Part shown: in pieces, positions 49,396-61,439 of the stretch
Layout of the letters: every line of letters starts with the position of its first letter
Numbering within the stretch: position 1 is the first letter of the stretch
From: Cycas panzhihuaensis
Taxonomy: Eukaryota; Cycadophyta
Assembly: GCA_023213395.1 (NCBI GenBank)
Contig: CM041465.1
Span: forward strand, 136,717,741-136,781,740
DNA length: 64,000 bases
Reading direction: 5' to 3'
Made by a program: the position numbers and the translations under genes
The notes under the pieces: model-generated
The model's input: the letters and a program-made list of their open reading frames with translations, nothing else
The model's database searches: none
Told to the model about the DNA's origin: nothing

Positions 49396-49710
49396 TGTTG
49401 GGTTAATACTCGTCACCTAACCTTGCATTGGGACCATGTAAGTTGTCCCCAACCGTCATGTGAGATTATTTTATTATGATTTATTAATATTTTATTATAT
49501 TTTAAATTTCAGATTGAAGAGGACTCCCGCGCTCCTCTTGTATATTTATTTTTGGGGCCAAAACCCCCAGTGTTCTTTAACACCACATTCTCAAAGAAAC
49601 TTGATGTACTCTTCTATAAGATGGATTAAATACAATGATATTTCAAATGTGTATTTTTAATATGGCTTGACTAACACTTACTGCTTCACTCTCATCTCTA
49701 ATATCCAACA
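49396..49710 (+). repeat. 3' LTR of TR-GAG unit 2
   Basis: 315 bp, starts TGTTGGGTTAAT after AAGGGGGAGAA and ends TATCCAACA. It aligns with 47011-47353 with some short gaps. Confidence 0.8.
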
Positions 49711-50585
49711 TGTGGTCCCACTAAATATTGCCATTTGCATTCTCTAATAGAAAGAAACTAATGAGTAATATGTAATCAAGTCATCATCTTGCTTTACCAT
49801 TTTATTCTTAGCTAGTTTTTAGGACATGAGAAAATTTCATTACATAAAATTGGATATGATTTAGTTCGTTAAATAGTGGCTTACAACAATGCATTTAATT
49901 GGTTACTTCACCATATTTTATATACTTGCTTATCTTATGTATATCATATATAAATAATTAACACTTGACATATAAACTAGCTTTGTCAAAACATTTCTTA
50001 ACAAGTGAATTATGGGGTAGTTTAGTGTGAAATATTGCAAGTTGCTAATCTAAAACTCATGGATTATAAACTCATTATTTCCTTTTTTCTTTACATACTT
50101 TGCTTTCTTTTATTTTATTCTCAATTTATTCTCTTTCATTAGTAAGTTCAAAATTCAAATTCCCATTATTTGAAAGTACCTTTTTATTTGACAAGAATCA
50201 ATTTAGCTTTATGGCATGGAGAAGGATTTAGTCAAAGGTAGTGTAAGTTTTAATTTATTCTTCTTTTTTTTATATAAAAAAAAGGAATCAAAAGTTGCTT
50301 TAACTCATGCTTAAGAATTACATAAGTACATTTTGATGGTCTAAAAAGATATTATTTTACATGCAAATGAAGAACACCTTATTATTCATTTGACTTACTT
50401 TTCTAAATTGTGTTACTTCATTGTGGAATATTTTTCATTCTTTATATTTTATCTTAATTTATATAAAAAAGGAAATGAATTTTATTAAACTTTTTTCATG
50501 TAGGAAAATAGGGAAATGTTTATGTCTCATGATTAGTTTAACCTCATTTTATTGTATTTTATTTAATACTTAAAAATATATATAC
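49711..50585. other. AT-rich stretch, nothing recognised
   Basis: No open frame above 60 codons, no repeat ends and no RNA gene seen. Confidence 0.5.
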
Positions 50586-50779
<194 letters not shown>

Positions 50780-52339
50780 ATATTGATGAAAGAGGATATA
50801 TTTATTCCATTATTTTTCCCATTTTCATGTTAAAAAAGAGGGTAAACAAATTTATTTTACATGTTATTCACATTTGAGAGTGTATATTAATTTTATTTCC
50901 TTTTTTAAACAAAAAATAAAGTTTTTTTTTTTGTATATAAATAAGGGTTATCATTCACATTATAATTTTAAAATTTTATTTTCCTTTTATAATGTATATG
51001 TGGGTGTGTATGTGTGTGTTTGTGTTTTTATTTTAAAAGAGAGGAAGTTAGTGTGTATTCATCATATGCATTTCCTACTTTGGAAGATTGAATAAAATTT
51101 TTAAAAAGTAAATTTATAACTACATCATATTGATCTAAGGTTTAGCCATTTATATCATGCTTTAAATTTTGTTTATTTTGTTTCATTTACGTAGGGTTCC
51201 TGTGTCAAACATAAAGAGTGCATCCCATGTCTTGAGTTTGATTTGAGCCTTTTGTCTAAAGTTATGGGTTTTTTTATTGACAGTGGTCTTATTTGTTGAT
51301 TCTTTAATCTCTAGCCTTCACCAAAAGGCTTGCATGTATGGATCTGATCTAATTTGGTTCTATTAATTTCTTAAGAACTTGATATTTATAGTGTGTATCA
51401 AGGTTTCCTTATAGTCATCTTTAAGATTGTTAATGATAAAGTTATAATTTTTTTCAAGGGTCCCTAGTTTATATCCTAGAGTGGGTTGTTCATGAAATAT
51501 TGGGATATGTCATTTGACCTATGATAAGAAATTCTTAGTTCTATTTCAATGTGGGTAAAGCTCCCATTTTTCCCATTATATTATTTGAGTGATAAAGATT
51601 TTAAAGTTATGGGGTTACACTTAGGATAATTTCTTTAAATTATAGAAACAACTGCTTCCTAAATAGTTATTTCTTTTGCTTAGATTTGTATTAAACTAGA
51701 TGTCATGGAGGATTTACTGGATTAGTTGGAGATCATTAAGGGGAGTGATCCTAGTTACAAAATGTCGATTATGAATAAGTTCTATTTAAGTGTGGATTCT
51801 TCCATCAATATGTACACTTTGTTTGCAAATGTCCTTAGAAGAAAGCTGTCATTAGTCTGGTCCTGAACCACATTGATGATTAAGGCTTTATCTGTGTTTA
51901 AAAAGAAGGTCAATCTTAAGCTAGATTTATAAATGGTCATGGGTCAAATTAGATCATAGCGTTAGATAACAAGTTCCAAGGTTTAGATTATGACGATGAA
52001 GAAGAGATTAGCCTTCCAATATGGGGTGTGAAGCTAATCCTCCCACTACATAATCTAAGGTTACATTTGTGAACCATGTCAAGTAGCTTGTAATAGAAGG
52101 GAATTAATGAGGTATTATTGAGTGTGGTCTTATTAGTCATTATGTGAATGTTGGCACCTCTTCATCTTTATCAAGAGAGGCTCCTTATCAGGTAATTTCT
52201 ATTAGAGGTTGAATAGACAATGGTACCCAAGATTTAAAGAATGAAGACTTGATGCCACTTTAGGTATGGAGACTCAAAATCTTGAGACCCATACTAAAAA
52301 TAACATTGGTGGAGAGTTACTAATAAAAATTCTTTATTG
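50780..52339. other. Unassigned stretch, possibly the 3' end of Gypsy-C
   Basis: Adjacent to the integrase remnant of Gypsy-C on its 3' side. Plus-strand text at about 51700-51840 is locally coding-like but matches nothing I know. Two TG/CA-rich microsatellite patches near 51000-51020. Confidence 0.4.
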
Positions 52340-53139
52340 AGTATAAATGCCCAAAAGAACTTGCAAACACTTAATTACATTTTGTAATGTAATTCTTAAG
52401 GATGGAATTTCAACTTTGATGGGAAATATCACTTCTACTTCATAAGTAAGGTGATATGGAGAATATCTAGTTGCTATTTTAGTCATAATTTTATAAGCCC
52501 ACAATGAAAAATAGATTTGAAGATATCAATATCTCTTATAAGTATTTATAATCTTTTGAAGGATTTTTGCATGAATATTATTGAAAGCCTTAGCTTAGTC
52601 ATTGGTTTTCAAGTAATATAGATATGAATTACCATGTTTAATGCTAAGTTTTAAGACAGAACTCTTAAATCACTTCCTTAATAAAGTCACTGCTACAATC
52701 AGAAACAAAACTTTTTGCAATGCCAAATTAACAAAATATTTAATCAAAAAGGAATAAGGTAGTTAGAAATTTATCTACTCTAGTCACTAACAAGACTTCA
52801 ATATATTTTATAAAATAATAAGTGGTAGTGATAATAAATTTATAATCATTGAATGAAGATGGATTAATAGGTCTTATGAAATAGAGGCTCCATTTTAAGA
52901 ATGAACCATAGGTTATAATATGATAAAGTTAAGTGGGCGGTTTTAAAATTTGATACGTGAAAACCTAGTAATTTAAACATTGTCAAGCGAACTCGTGCGT
53001 ATAAGAAAATGGAGTTGCCTAATAATAACTAACTCTCATAATTTTTTTGGCAATCAAATACTTTAAAAAGTAACCACCATAAATGCCAGAATGACATTAT
53101 TAAATGATATAATTAGATTTTAACTAAAAAACATACCTA
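52340..53139 (-). pseudogene. Gypsy-C integrase: zinc finger, core and C-terminus
   Basis: On the minus strand from 53139 the frame gives CHSGIYGGYFLKYL, the histidines of the HHCC finger, then KIMRVSYY, THEFA and CLNY (the second C is Y). The core (about 52890-52700) reads PINPSSFNDYKFIITTTYYF. The C-terminal part near 52480-52380 reads VIFPIKVEIPSLRI, matching the gypsy VLPVEVEIPSLR region. Stops at about ten positions. It continues Gypsy-C interrupted by Copia-C. Confidence 0.82.
53075..53139. repeat. 65-bp direct duplication flanking Copia-C, left copy
   Basis: Aligned without gaps to 61375-61439, with 6 differences in 65. It abuts the left LTR (53140) exactly; the other copy abuts the right LTR end (61374) exactly. 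The segment encodes the HSGIYG part of the Gypsy-C integrase zinc finger. Confidence 0.88.
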
Positions 53140-53636
<497 letters not shown>

Positions 53637-53689
53637 CCCTCCTTTAATGACAACTTCATTACATCTAATATTGAGGTCATGTAAAAGCC

Positions 53690-54900
53690 ATTCAAACTTT
53701 GGTTTACTAAGTGCTTTAGTGAAGATATCTACAACTTCGTCCTCAATTAGTTGGTAAATGAGATCTACTTCTCTATTTTGAACATGCTCATGGATAAAGT
53801 TATGGTGGACCTTTATGTGCTTGGTTCTACATGGAAAACAAAATTCTTTGTCATCTTCAACATACTTTGGTTGTCACAATAAAGAATAGTGGGAGCAGTA
53901 TATTAAAGTCTAAGCTTGGCAACAATCTTTCTCAACCAAATCAACTTTGTAGTGGCATGGACAACTACTTTTTATTCAGTTTCAGTGGGGGAAAGGGTAA
54001 TATTTGGCTACTTCTTATAGCTTTAAGAGATTATAGCTGAGTTTATGTCAAAACAGTATCTTAAAGTTGAGTGGCATATATCTTGGTAACTTGCTTGGTC
54101 AACATCCATCTATCCTTTCAAGAGAGGAGATTCAGATTGGTTATAGTCAAGTCTAAATTGATATGTGCTATAAATGTATTTGAGAATCCTTGTTATAGCT
54201 TTTTAGTGGGATGTTTTGGGCTTTAACATATACCTGGAATATATCCTGACTACATAAGAGATATCTAGGTGATTGTGGGTGAGGTAGCTGAGACTCCCAA
54301 CTAACAGCTAGTATAAGGTGGGATCAAATGGTTTACCTTACTCATCCAAGTTTAGTTTAGTTCATATTTTCATAGGAATTGGTACTGGCTTGCAATTTAT
54401 CATCCTAAATCATTGCAAGAGTTCATTGGCATATTTTTATTGAGATAAGAAGATGTGTCTTGGTTGCTACCAAACTTCAATTCCAAGGAAATAAGGGAGC
54501 AATCCAAGATCTGTCATCTCAAAGTTACTTTTTAGTTCAGATTATAGCCAAGTATCCCTTTAATGTCATTACCTATAATTGCTAAATCATCCATATATAG
54601 TACAATGATAGTGATCAAGTTTTCTCTAACTCGAATATAGAAGTCTAAGTCAGAGGATGAACGATGGAATCCATGTTGAGTGAGGAAAGCATCAATCTTT
54701 GTATACTAGGAATGTGGTGCTTACTTTAGTCCATACAAAGTTATTTTAAACTTACAAGCTAAGTGGTCTTTACCTGGAACAATATAGTTGTGAGGTTGCT
54801 TTAAGAAAACCTCTATTTAGTAGATTGGCTAGTTGAATTAGGCTGCTAATAACATTACCAAATAGAATGTGGTCATGTTAGTTACAAGTGCAAAGGTTAT
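53690..54900 (-). pseudogene. Copia-C RT C-terminal half and RNase H
   Basis: Minus-strand text includes the catalytic YMDD (54597-54586) in VLYMDDLA, the RT-RNase H connection near 54300, and an RNase H end near 53830-53760 (HIKVHHNFIHEHVQN-like). It corresponds block by block with Copia-B 21300-22200. Stops and shifts throughout. Confidence 0.85.
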
Positions 54901-54918
54901 ATCGTTATTTATCCCTTC

Positions 54919-55287
54919 CTATTGTTTGAAACCTTTTACAACAAGACGAGCATCATGATACTCGATGGTATCGTTTACGTAGAAATTAGTTTTATATAGC
55001 CATTTATAATCAATTACCTTTTTCTTAGGTGACAGTTTTGTCAGCTTCCACATTTCATTTTTTAAGATGGATTTTATCTCATCATCCATTACTATTTTCC
55101 ACATTTCATCTTTAACTACCTCCTCAAACGTAGAAGGCTCAGGGGTTTTTAAGACACATGCCATTAAGGCAAAGTTAGTGGAGTGTCTCATCTTTGATGT
55201 TTTTTTGGTAGTTATGGGAGGAGGATGAGCATCCTTTAATAATTGTTGAACCCACTTGAGAGGTGGTTGAATACTAGTAGCTTCCAC
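54919..55287 (-). pseudogene. Copia-C RT N-terminal part
   Basis: 122 open codons contain PSTFEEVVKDEMWKIVMDDE and KKVIDYKWLYKTNFYV, then YHDARLVVKGFKQ: the classic start of a copia reverse transcriptase. The frame stops at a TAG or TAA where glutamine is expected. The homologous part of Copia-B is 20755-20960. Confidence 0.88.
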
Positions 55288-55724
55288 CTAAAGGTCATTA
55301 ATTGAAATATGTGGCATAGAGTTGCTTACATCTGATGAAATTATCAAAGTTATCGTGGCTAAAGATGAACCTAGTGTGTAGAAGGATGTAGGTACTAGTG
55401 GCTCTAGAATTAGTGTAAGAGCCATTTTAAACACACAAACATCATCTTCTACTACATACTAAAGTTTTGAGGGGTTAAGGTCATGAGTATCTTTAATAAA
55501 AATGACATCCTGAGTGGTGTAGGCTTAGTTTCCAACCATATCAAATACTTTGTAGGCTTTGTGACTAAGTATATAGCGAAGGAATATGTACTTAAGGTTG
55601 TTGTCATCTGGCTTCTTTCTATTCTCCTTTGGAACAAGTTTATATATTGTGCATCTAAATGTTTTCAAATGTGCAATCATTGATTTAAGTCCTATCCAAG
55701 CCTCCTTAGGAGTGATGTTCCTAA

Positions 55725-56362
55725 TGTTGAGAATACAAGGTCCCAAACTTTAAACCGCCACAAGATCTGAACTATTTTGCAACTAGTTACAGGAATTAAA
55801 ACTAAGATTTAACATGCATGTTCTAAAATCAGAGATAATATAATAACATTAATATACAAGCTAAACATCACATATGCACTCGATATAATGTGGTAAAACC
55901 CTAGCAGTGTGCTAGGGAAACATCCACACAGAAAATGTATCGATCTTTATTGCTGTAGAATGGAGAAATAGTACATCTCAGTAGTAGAGTGATCTTAGAA
56001 ACAACAACCATCCACCGCCCTCATCACAGTACATTACATTACATTTAACGTAATAAGAAAAGCCCTAAAATGGGCAACATGAGAGGGACATCCAAGACAT
56101 GAATCTCAACTATAAAATCTAAGGTATTTGTATCGAACGACCTTGATTCTCTTTACATTTTAATATGGTTTACAGGGCTAATTTTTTGGGTCAGGGGCTA
56201 TCGCCCCTGAACCCCCTCTTAGCGGGGGGCGTTCCACGCATCCCCCGGCCAAGGGGGGCTCCCGCCTCCCTTGGAACCCCCCGAGAAAGATTAGGGGGGG
56301 AAATCGCGCCGAAAACATGACAAAATTTTAGCCTTAAACGATTGTTGTCACAATATCTAACA
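55725..56362. repeat. Solo LTR inserted in Copia-C integrase, 638 bp
   Basis: Begins TGTTGAGAATAC and ends ATATCTAACA. It is flanked by CCTAA (55720-55724) and CATAA (56363-56367), a 5-bp duplication with one change. Removing it restores alignment with Copia-B. An AATAAAG motif on the minus strand near 55940 hints at minus orientation. Unlike its surroundings it holds a very GC-rich core. No internal element sequence is present, as expected after LTR-LTR recombination. Confidence 0.82.
56190..56305. other. GC-rich, self-complementary core of the solo LTR
   Basis: About 115 bp dominated by G and C runs with local inverted repeats: AGGGGCTATCGCCCCT near 56200, and CCAAGGG...CCCTTGG around 56248-56273. 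Several CpG survive although the neighbourhood is CpG-poor. Confidence 0.85.
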
Positions 56363-57100
56363 CATAATAGCAACAATGTGACTCTTATTAGTGAGATAGG
56401 TAGTTGTTATAATGGCATTAACCTAAAATCTTATAGGAAAGTTGGTACCACTTAACATAACTTTAGCTTTATTCACAAATATTTGGTTCATTCTCTTAGC
56501 TACATCGTTTTGTTGAGGTGTATAAGGTGTTCAGAACTGGCATTTAATGTTATATTGTTTATAGAAATTAGTGAATTGATTTGAGATATACTCCACTCTA
56601 TTGTTTCATCTAAGGGTCTTGATACTTATGCCACTTTCATTTTCTACCTCAACTTTAAACTCCTTGAATTTGTCAAGGGCTTAATACTTATTCCTTAAGA
56701 AGTATATCTAAACGTTTTTGGAATAATCGTTTATGAAAGTCATGAAAAATAGACTACCATTAAGGGATTGAACTAACATAGGCCTACAAATGTCTTAGTG
56801 GACCAGCTTTGATGTTTCAAAGGCTCTCCATACATTCTTAGATGGGAAGTTTTCTCTTTGTTGTTTTCCCACCAGGTATGCCTCACGAATGCATTTGTTT
56901 CTCTTGATCTTGGGAAGTCCATGCACCATATGAAGGCTAGACATGAGGTTTAAACTTTGTGTGTTTAGGTGACTAAGGCGTTGATGCCATAATTAGGCTT
57001 TAGTATTGTCTGAGGTAGATTTCTCATCTATATGGGAGCATTCACCTAGTTCTTAGACACGAGGTTGGTCCTCTACCATGATATCCTTACCCTTGTCAAG

Positions 57101-57560
57101 TTAGGTACCTTGAGCCATTGAACATGATTCTATTGGTGGATTAATAGCTAGGGGAATACCATCAAGTTTATATAAGCTACTGTCTTCATGTCTTATTACT
57201 ACAAGTTGTCTAATTGCATGATTAGTAATGGTATGCATGTCTTGACTAAAGAGGACATCTAGATTCTGCTTGTCGATTTGGCTACTTGAAAGCAAGTTCA
57301 TTTTCATACCTGGAACTTGGAATATATTATTGATGTGATGCATTAATTTGGAGTCTTTCAAAGCTATTAAGGCCCTTTCAATTTTAGTCACACTGTATGT
57401 CAAGTTGTATCTAAATCTGATTATTTGTATGTTAATTAGATAGGTTTCCTACAACATATCTTCTATGTCAGTCATGTGGCAAGTGGTACTTGAGTCAAGT
57501 AGCCAAGAATTATCACTATGTTGAGATAATAATGCTGCGAAGAATAAGTTTTGAGAGGAG
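57101..57560 (-). pseudogene. Copia-C protease and pre-integrase region
   Basis: Protease near 57520-57480 reads WLLDSSTTCHMTD. A 100-codon frame follows (57403-57101): MHHINNIFQVPGMKMNLLSS, then IDKQNLDVLFSQ. It matches Copia-B 19151-19441 at about three quarters of positions by eye. Confidence 0.88.
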
Positions 57561-57729
57561 GTATCATGGGTGTTTACCATATTTCATCCTTACTAAGTGT
57601 TGGGGTTGGTCCTTTGATTCTTGGGTAGGAACCATTGCTTGTTTTACTAATGTTGATTATGATTTAGTCTTTGGTTCTAATTTTATTAATAAAATTGGGC
57701 TAGTTGTTGGTATGATGGCCCTCCTTGTG

Positions 57730-59000
57730 GATAGATAGGGCCTTCTTATTGGAAGTAAGAGGCTCCTTATTAAATTATAGGGCCTCCTTATTGTAGATAG
57801 GGGGCTCCTTATCAAGGGCATGGTCCTTCTTATTGATAACCAGTTTTGTCTTATTATTAGTTGGGTGCTCCTTGTTGATAATATGAGGCTCCTTGTTGGA
57901 AGGATGATCCATATGGTTGTACCCCCTGATTTTATAAAATTTGAAGATAAGCATACCTTCTCCTACATTCAACAATAAGATGTTCATTTTTCCCATAGTA
58001 CAAGTAGGTGACATTTGGTCTATGTTATTGGTTTCTTTATGATTGAGGCTGTGGAGGTTAATAGTGTTATTGAACTTGATGGAGGAAGTGCCAATTTGAT
58101 GTGGTTGCTACTAAGTTAGCTACTGACTTATCTCTTATGAGATGTCCAAGGAGTTAAATTATTGAGCAAGGTTTTATACCTGACTTTGTTGTTGAGTTGG
58201 TCGTTGTGTAGTCTTGCCCCTCTCTAAATTCTAGGCTACAAATGCAAGGGTTGAGTGAAAGGTAGATGTTACTCCTTAGCAATTGAGGATGTTTTCTTCT
58301 CTTAGTAGAAGTCCCTTAAATGTGATAAAGTCCATTTTAGTGAATTATCATAGAGTTTAGAAGCAAAACTATTGTATTCAATAAGGAGAATATTAAGGAT
58401 GCTAGATACTAAATCATTGTCTGATGGAGGTTCCCCAAAGATTAATAATTAATTTTTGATTATCTTAACTTTAGTTAGATGAGTAGTAATATTTTCAACA
58501 AAGGAGATAACAAACAATCATGCTTTAAGAATCAAAGATCTTGACTGATCTTTCCTCTCGTAAAGAGCATATAAGACAGTCCAAGCTTCATAAGAGGTTT
58601 GTGTTGTTTCTATATTCTAGTCCACTTGGTCTTTTACTACTAAGTAGAGGAAAGACAAGGCTATATTATCCTGAGCTTTAAAGTTAATTAAGGCAATTAG
58701 ATCATATGAAATTATAATGCTATAATCATTAGGATCTTAGGTAGGTCTAGGTAAATAGATATCACTATTGACATAACTCTAGTAGTCATTTATAATGAGA
58801 AGTTTTTTCACTTATTTCTTCTAAGCTACAAAATTGTTTAGGTCATTAAGTTTAATTATGTTTGATATAAGCATTTAGACTGCCATTTCTAAGTGTTTTT
58901 AGTTTTAAGTTTTAAGTGCTTGTATCATATTTACCTAGGGGGCTATTATTCTAGAATTCTAAGTTTGTTGGTCTCCAAGGAAGCTCTCGATTGTTATCTT
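57730..59000 (-). pseudogene. Copia-C gag with repeated QQGAP-like tail
   Basis: Gag text runs from about 58860 (LNDLNNFVA) through SYDLIALINFKAQDNIALSF and ALYERKDQSRSL. A knuckle-like YYGKNEHLIVEC is near 58000. Then come repeats of an 18-base unit, about 57925-57730, encoding YQQGAP/YLQGGP-like steps. The text LVATTSNWH near 58100 is the intact version of the site occupied by Gypsy-B in Copia-B. Confidence 0.75.
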
Positions 59001-60966
59001 GTCTAGTGGTGCTTGCCCACAAGTGGCAAACTAGAGACCCTATATACCAATATATGAGATTCAGGCTCTATATACCTCAGTACGTGGGCTACTAAGAAGG
59101 TCAAAGACCCTCCTACTAATTTGTGTATCCCCCTGTGTTGGACTTATGCCTAACAATATATCTAACTAAGAACTACAACCAAGGTACTCACCTTCTCTAA
59201 GTCTACACAACGACCAAATGAAAGTTTCTCATCTCAACTTGCCACTTAATACACCTTATAGCCAATGGTTTTCTCAACAAATTAGAGAAATGCCAAATGC
59301 ATGTGTAGAGTGGTAACTTCAGGGGTCCTAATTATTCCCCTTACAAGGATGATATAGTTTGCTTATAGATTGAAGATTATCTTTATTAATCTTTCAAGTT
59401 AAAGATGGATTTTAATGTGTTCTTACTTCCAAACAAGGTTCCTTTTAATAAAGGAAGCTAAAAAATAAAAGGTAATATAAGAAATTGAAAGGAAATGTAG
59501 GGTTTAGAGAGTTCTTTAATGGACTTGCTCAAAGAAGATCCACCTCAATCCTTCAAGAAGAACACCTATAATAACTAAACCATAAGCACTTATTAGCTCA
59601 AAAAAATAGATTAGAACGAACTATTAATAAATACTAATATCATAGAATATCAGAAAATTTTATGCAAAGTAGAATATAAGCTTACAAATGATGAATTAAG
59701 GCTTAAGATTGCTTAAATAAGTAGGTCAGCTTGAGCATCTTACAACTCTTATAAAATAGACTCAAATAAGCTAAAAATAGCTTTAGATTGTAGCCCTCTG
59801 AATTATCTTTCCAATGGTTTAGATGACACCGAAATCTGACTCTTCATTAAAAAGTTATGATGAAAATAGTGACATGTACCAGTTTTGAGTTGAAAAATGA
59901 TGAGGATAGGGCTTAAGCCCCCTTAGCTGGCTAACTCTTGGTCCCAATAGGTCACCATGTGACCACTCACTAAGGCTAAAGGGGTTGTAGATCTAAAATT
60001 AGATTTCAATTTCACCTAAAGTTTTTTAAAACGCAAAAATAATTAAAAAGAGTTTTTAAATGTTTGAAGTCCACTCTTTTTCACATAACACACAATCATT
60101 TCATATTCAAACAAGACCAAATCGAAGCCCCCTCGAGTGGATTTCAAAGTCAAATAAAAGATAATTAAATTTAATTTAAATTTTATAAAAAATTAAGTTT
60201 AAAAATTATTCTTTTGCTGCATATGACAACCACACGAAATGACGATTTATTCTATGTGATTTTTTCTACTAGAAACACTTCCAATTTGAATCAAATCAAC
60301 TTGAGATCTTTCTATGGGAGTGCGTCACCCTTTTTCGATCACTTTGAAGCTAGTTTTTTGATCGTATGAGGTCAAATAGTGAGTAAGTACGTTGAACGAG
60401 TGTGGGAGGGCAGTACACTGAGATGTTGTTATTTTTAAGGCCAAATCTCCTTAGAACATGATTAAATCTCACCTTAGGATGCTTGCGTGGCTCTTTGAAT
60501 TACAATATGAAGTTATTTGGTGCCAAGGAAAGTTGTACAAACATTGAGTGAGGTGTAGGAGGCATGAAGGAGCCATACATAGATCTGGGTTGAGTCTCCG
60601 TAAAATCTTCTTCATGTTACCTAAAATAGTAGCAAAGTAGCTGCAGAAGACTATTAGATTTGTCAAAACTTCACTCAGGAGCAAGTTGGAGCATGCATGA
60701 ACAAATTGAGGTTGAAATAGGGGCCAAATGGAGCCGTTTTGGCAAAAAATAGAGCCATGAGTCGTAAAGATTGTGACTACCCTAAAAATCTCCATGTTAA
60801 GGCTACTATAAGCTAAAATCTTTCTGAACTAGCATTAGATTGGTTGATGGCTATTGAATATTATGAAAAACTCTAAAAATGGTGTGAGTAGGGTGCCATT
60901 ATTGGCAAATGGACCTTCATTTCTCATAACTTTCTTAGAAAATCAATAAAGAAAGCATGCAATGGT
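59001..60966 (-). other. Leader of Copia-C, no gene
   Basis: About 2 kb between gag and primer site, homologous to the Copia-B leader. The 108-codon frame at 60795-60469 has no known features. Confidence 0.7.
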
Positions 60967-60978
60967 CCTAATACCATA

Positions 60979-61374
60979 TGAGATTAACTTCAAAATTTAA
61001 TATCTATATGCATTCAACAATAAAACATAGTAAAGTAAATGAAACATCAAATAACATAGCACAAATAAGCAAATGCAATGAGCAAATTGCTACATGCAAA
61101 TTTATTGCACTGTGCAGCTTTAGTTCGACAGAGCTTCTACATCAATTAAATTCTAATATATAAATGTAATGTGTGGAGCTTAATTTACAAGCATTCCATA
61201 GGTATTTTACATCAATCTTATTAGCTGACATATCAGCAAGGGTGGTAGACCCAACATATCTTTATAATATAATTAAATCACATTAAGGGGTCACTTATGA
61301 TACATAAATATACATATAATACATACGTATGTAAATGCTTATAATGTAATGAAGGGTCATTACAAGTTTTAATA
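60979..61374 (-). repeat. 5' LTR of Copia-C
   Basis: 396 bp, plus-strand ends TGAGATTAAC and TTTTAATA. Left of it TAATACCATA is the primer site in reverse. Confidence 0.9.
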
Positions 61375-61439
61375 CACCATAGATGCCAGAATGACATTCT
61401 TGAATAATATAGTTAGACTTTAACTAAAAAACATACCTA
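61375..61439. repeat. 65-bp direct duplication flanking Copia-C, right copy
   Basis: Begins CACCATAGATGCC, ends ACATACCTA; see the left copy at 53075-53139. On the minus strand it continues without break from the Gypsy-C spacer into the HSGIYG motif. Confidence 0.88.

Larger units (their letters stand above)
47011..49710 (+). mobile_element. TR-GAG unit 2: gag-only non-autonomous LTR element, 2.7 kb
   Basis: Two LTRs (47011-47353, 49396-49710), a primer site, a 1.35-kb leader and one gag-like frame with nothing else between. This is the design of terminal-repeat retrotransposons that keep only gag and depend on another element's polymerase. It shares its left LTR with unit 1, so the two units form a head-to-tail array. 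No clear 5-bp duplication is seen because the left neighbour is the other unit. Confidence 0.75.
55480..57000 (-). pseudogene. Copia-C integrase, interrupted by a solo LTR
   Basis: The 5' part (57000 to about 56380) reads CEAYLVGKQQREN-like pre-integrase text, HLDICRPML and ILRNKY. The 3' part (55724-55480) reads ITPKEAWIGLKSMIAHLKTFRC and VPKENRKKPDDNNLKYIFL. The two parts join across 55725-56362 in the same order as Copia-B 19640-20360. Confidence 0.85.

Noticed and set aside
50874-51095. 73-codon plus-strand frame with phenylalanine/lysine-rich text
   Set aside because: AT-rich chance frame beside a microsatellite; no domain.
56191-56376. 61-codon glycine/arginine/proline-rich minus-strand frame
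   Set aside because: Product of the GC-rich core of the solo LTR; no start context or homology.
60469-60795. 108-codon minus-strand frame in the Copia-C leader
   Set aside because: Lies in the untranslated leader between primer site and gag and has no recognisable features.
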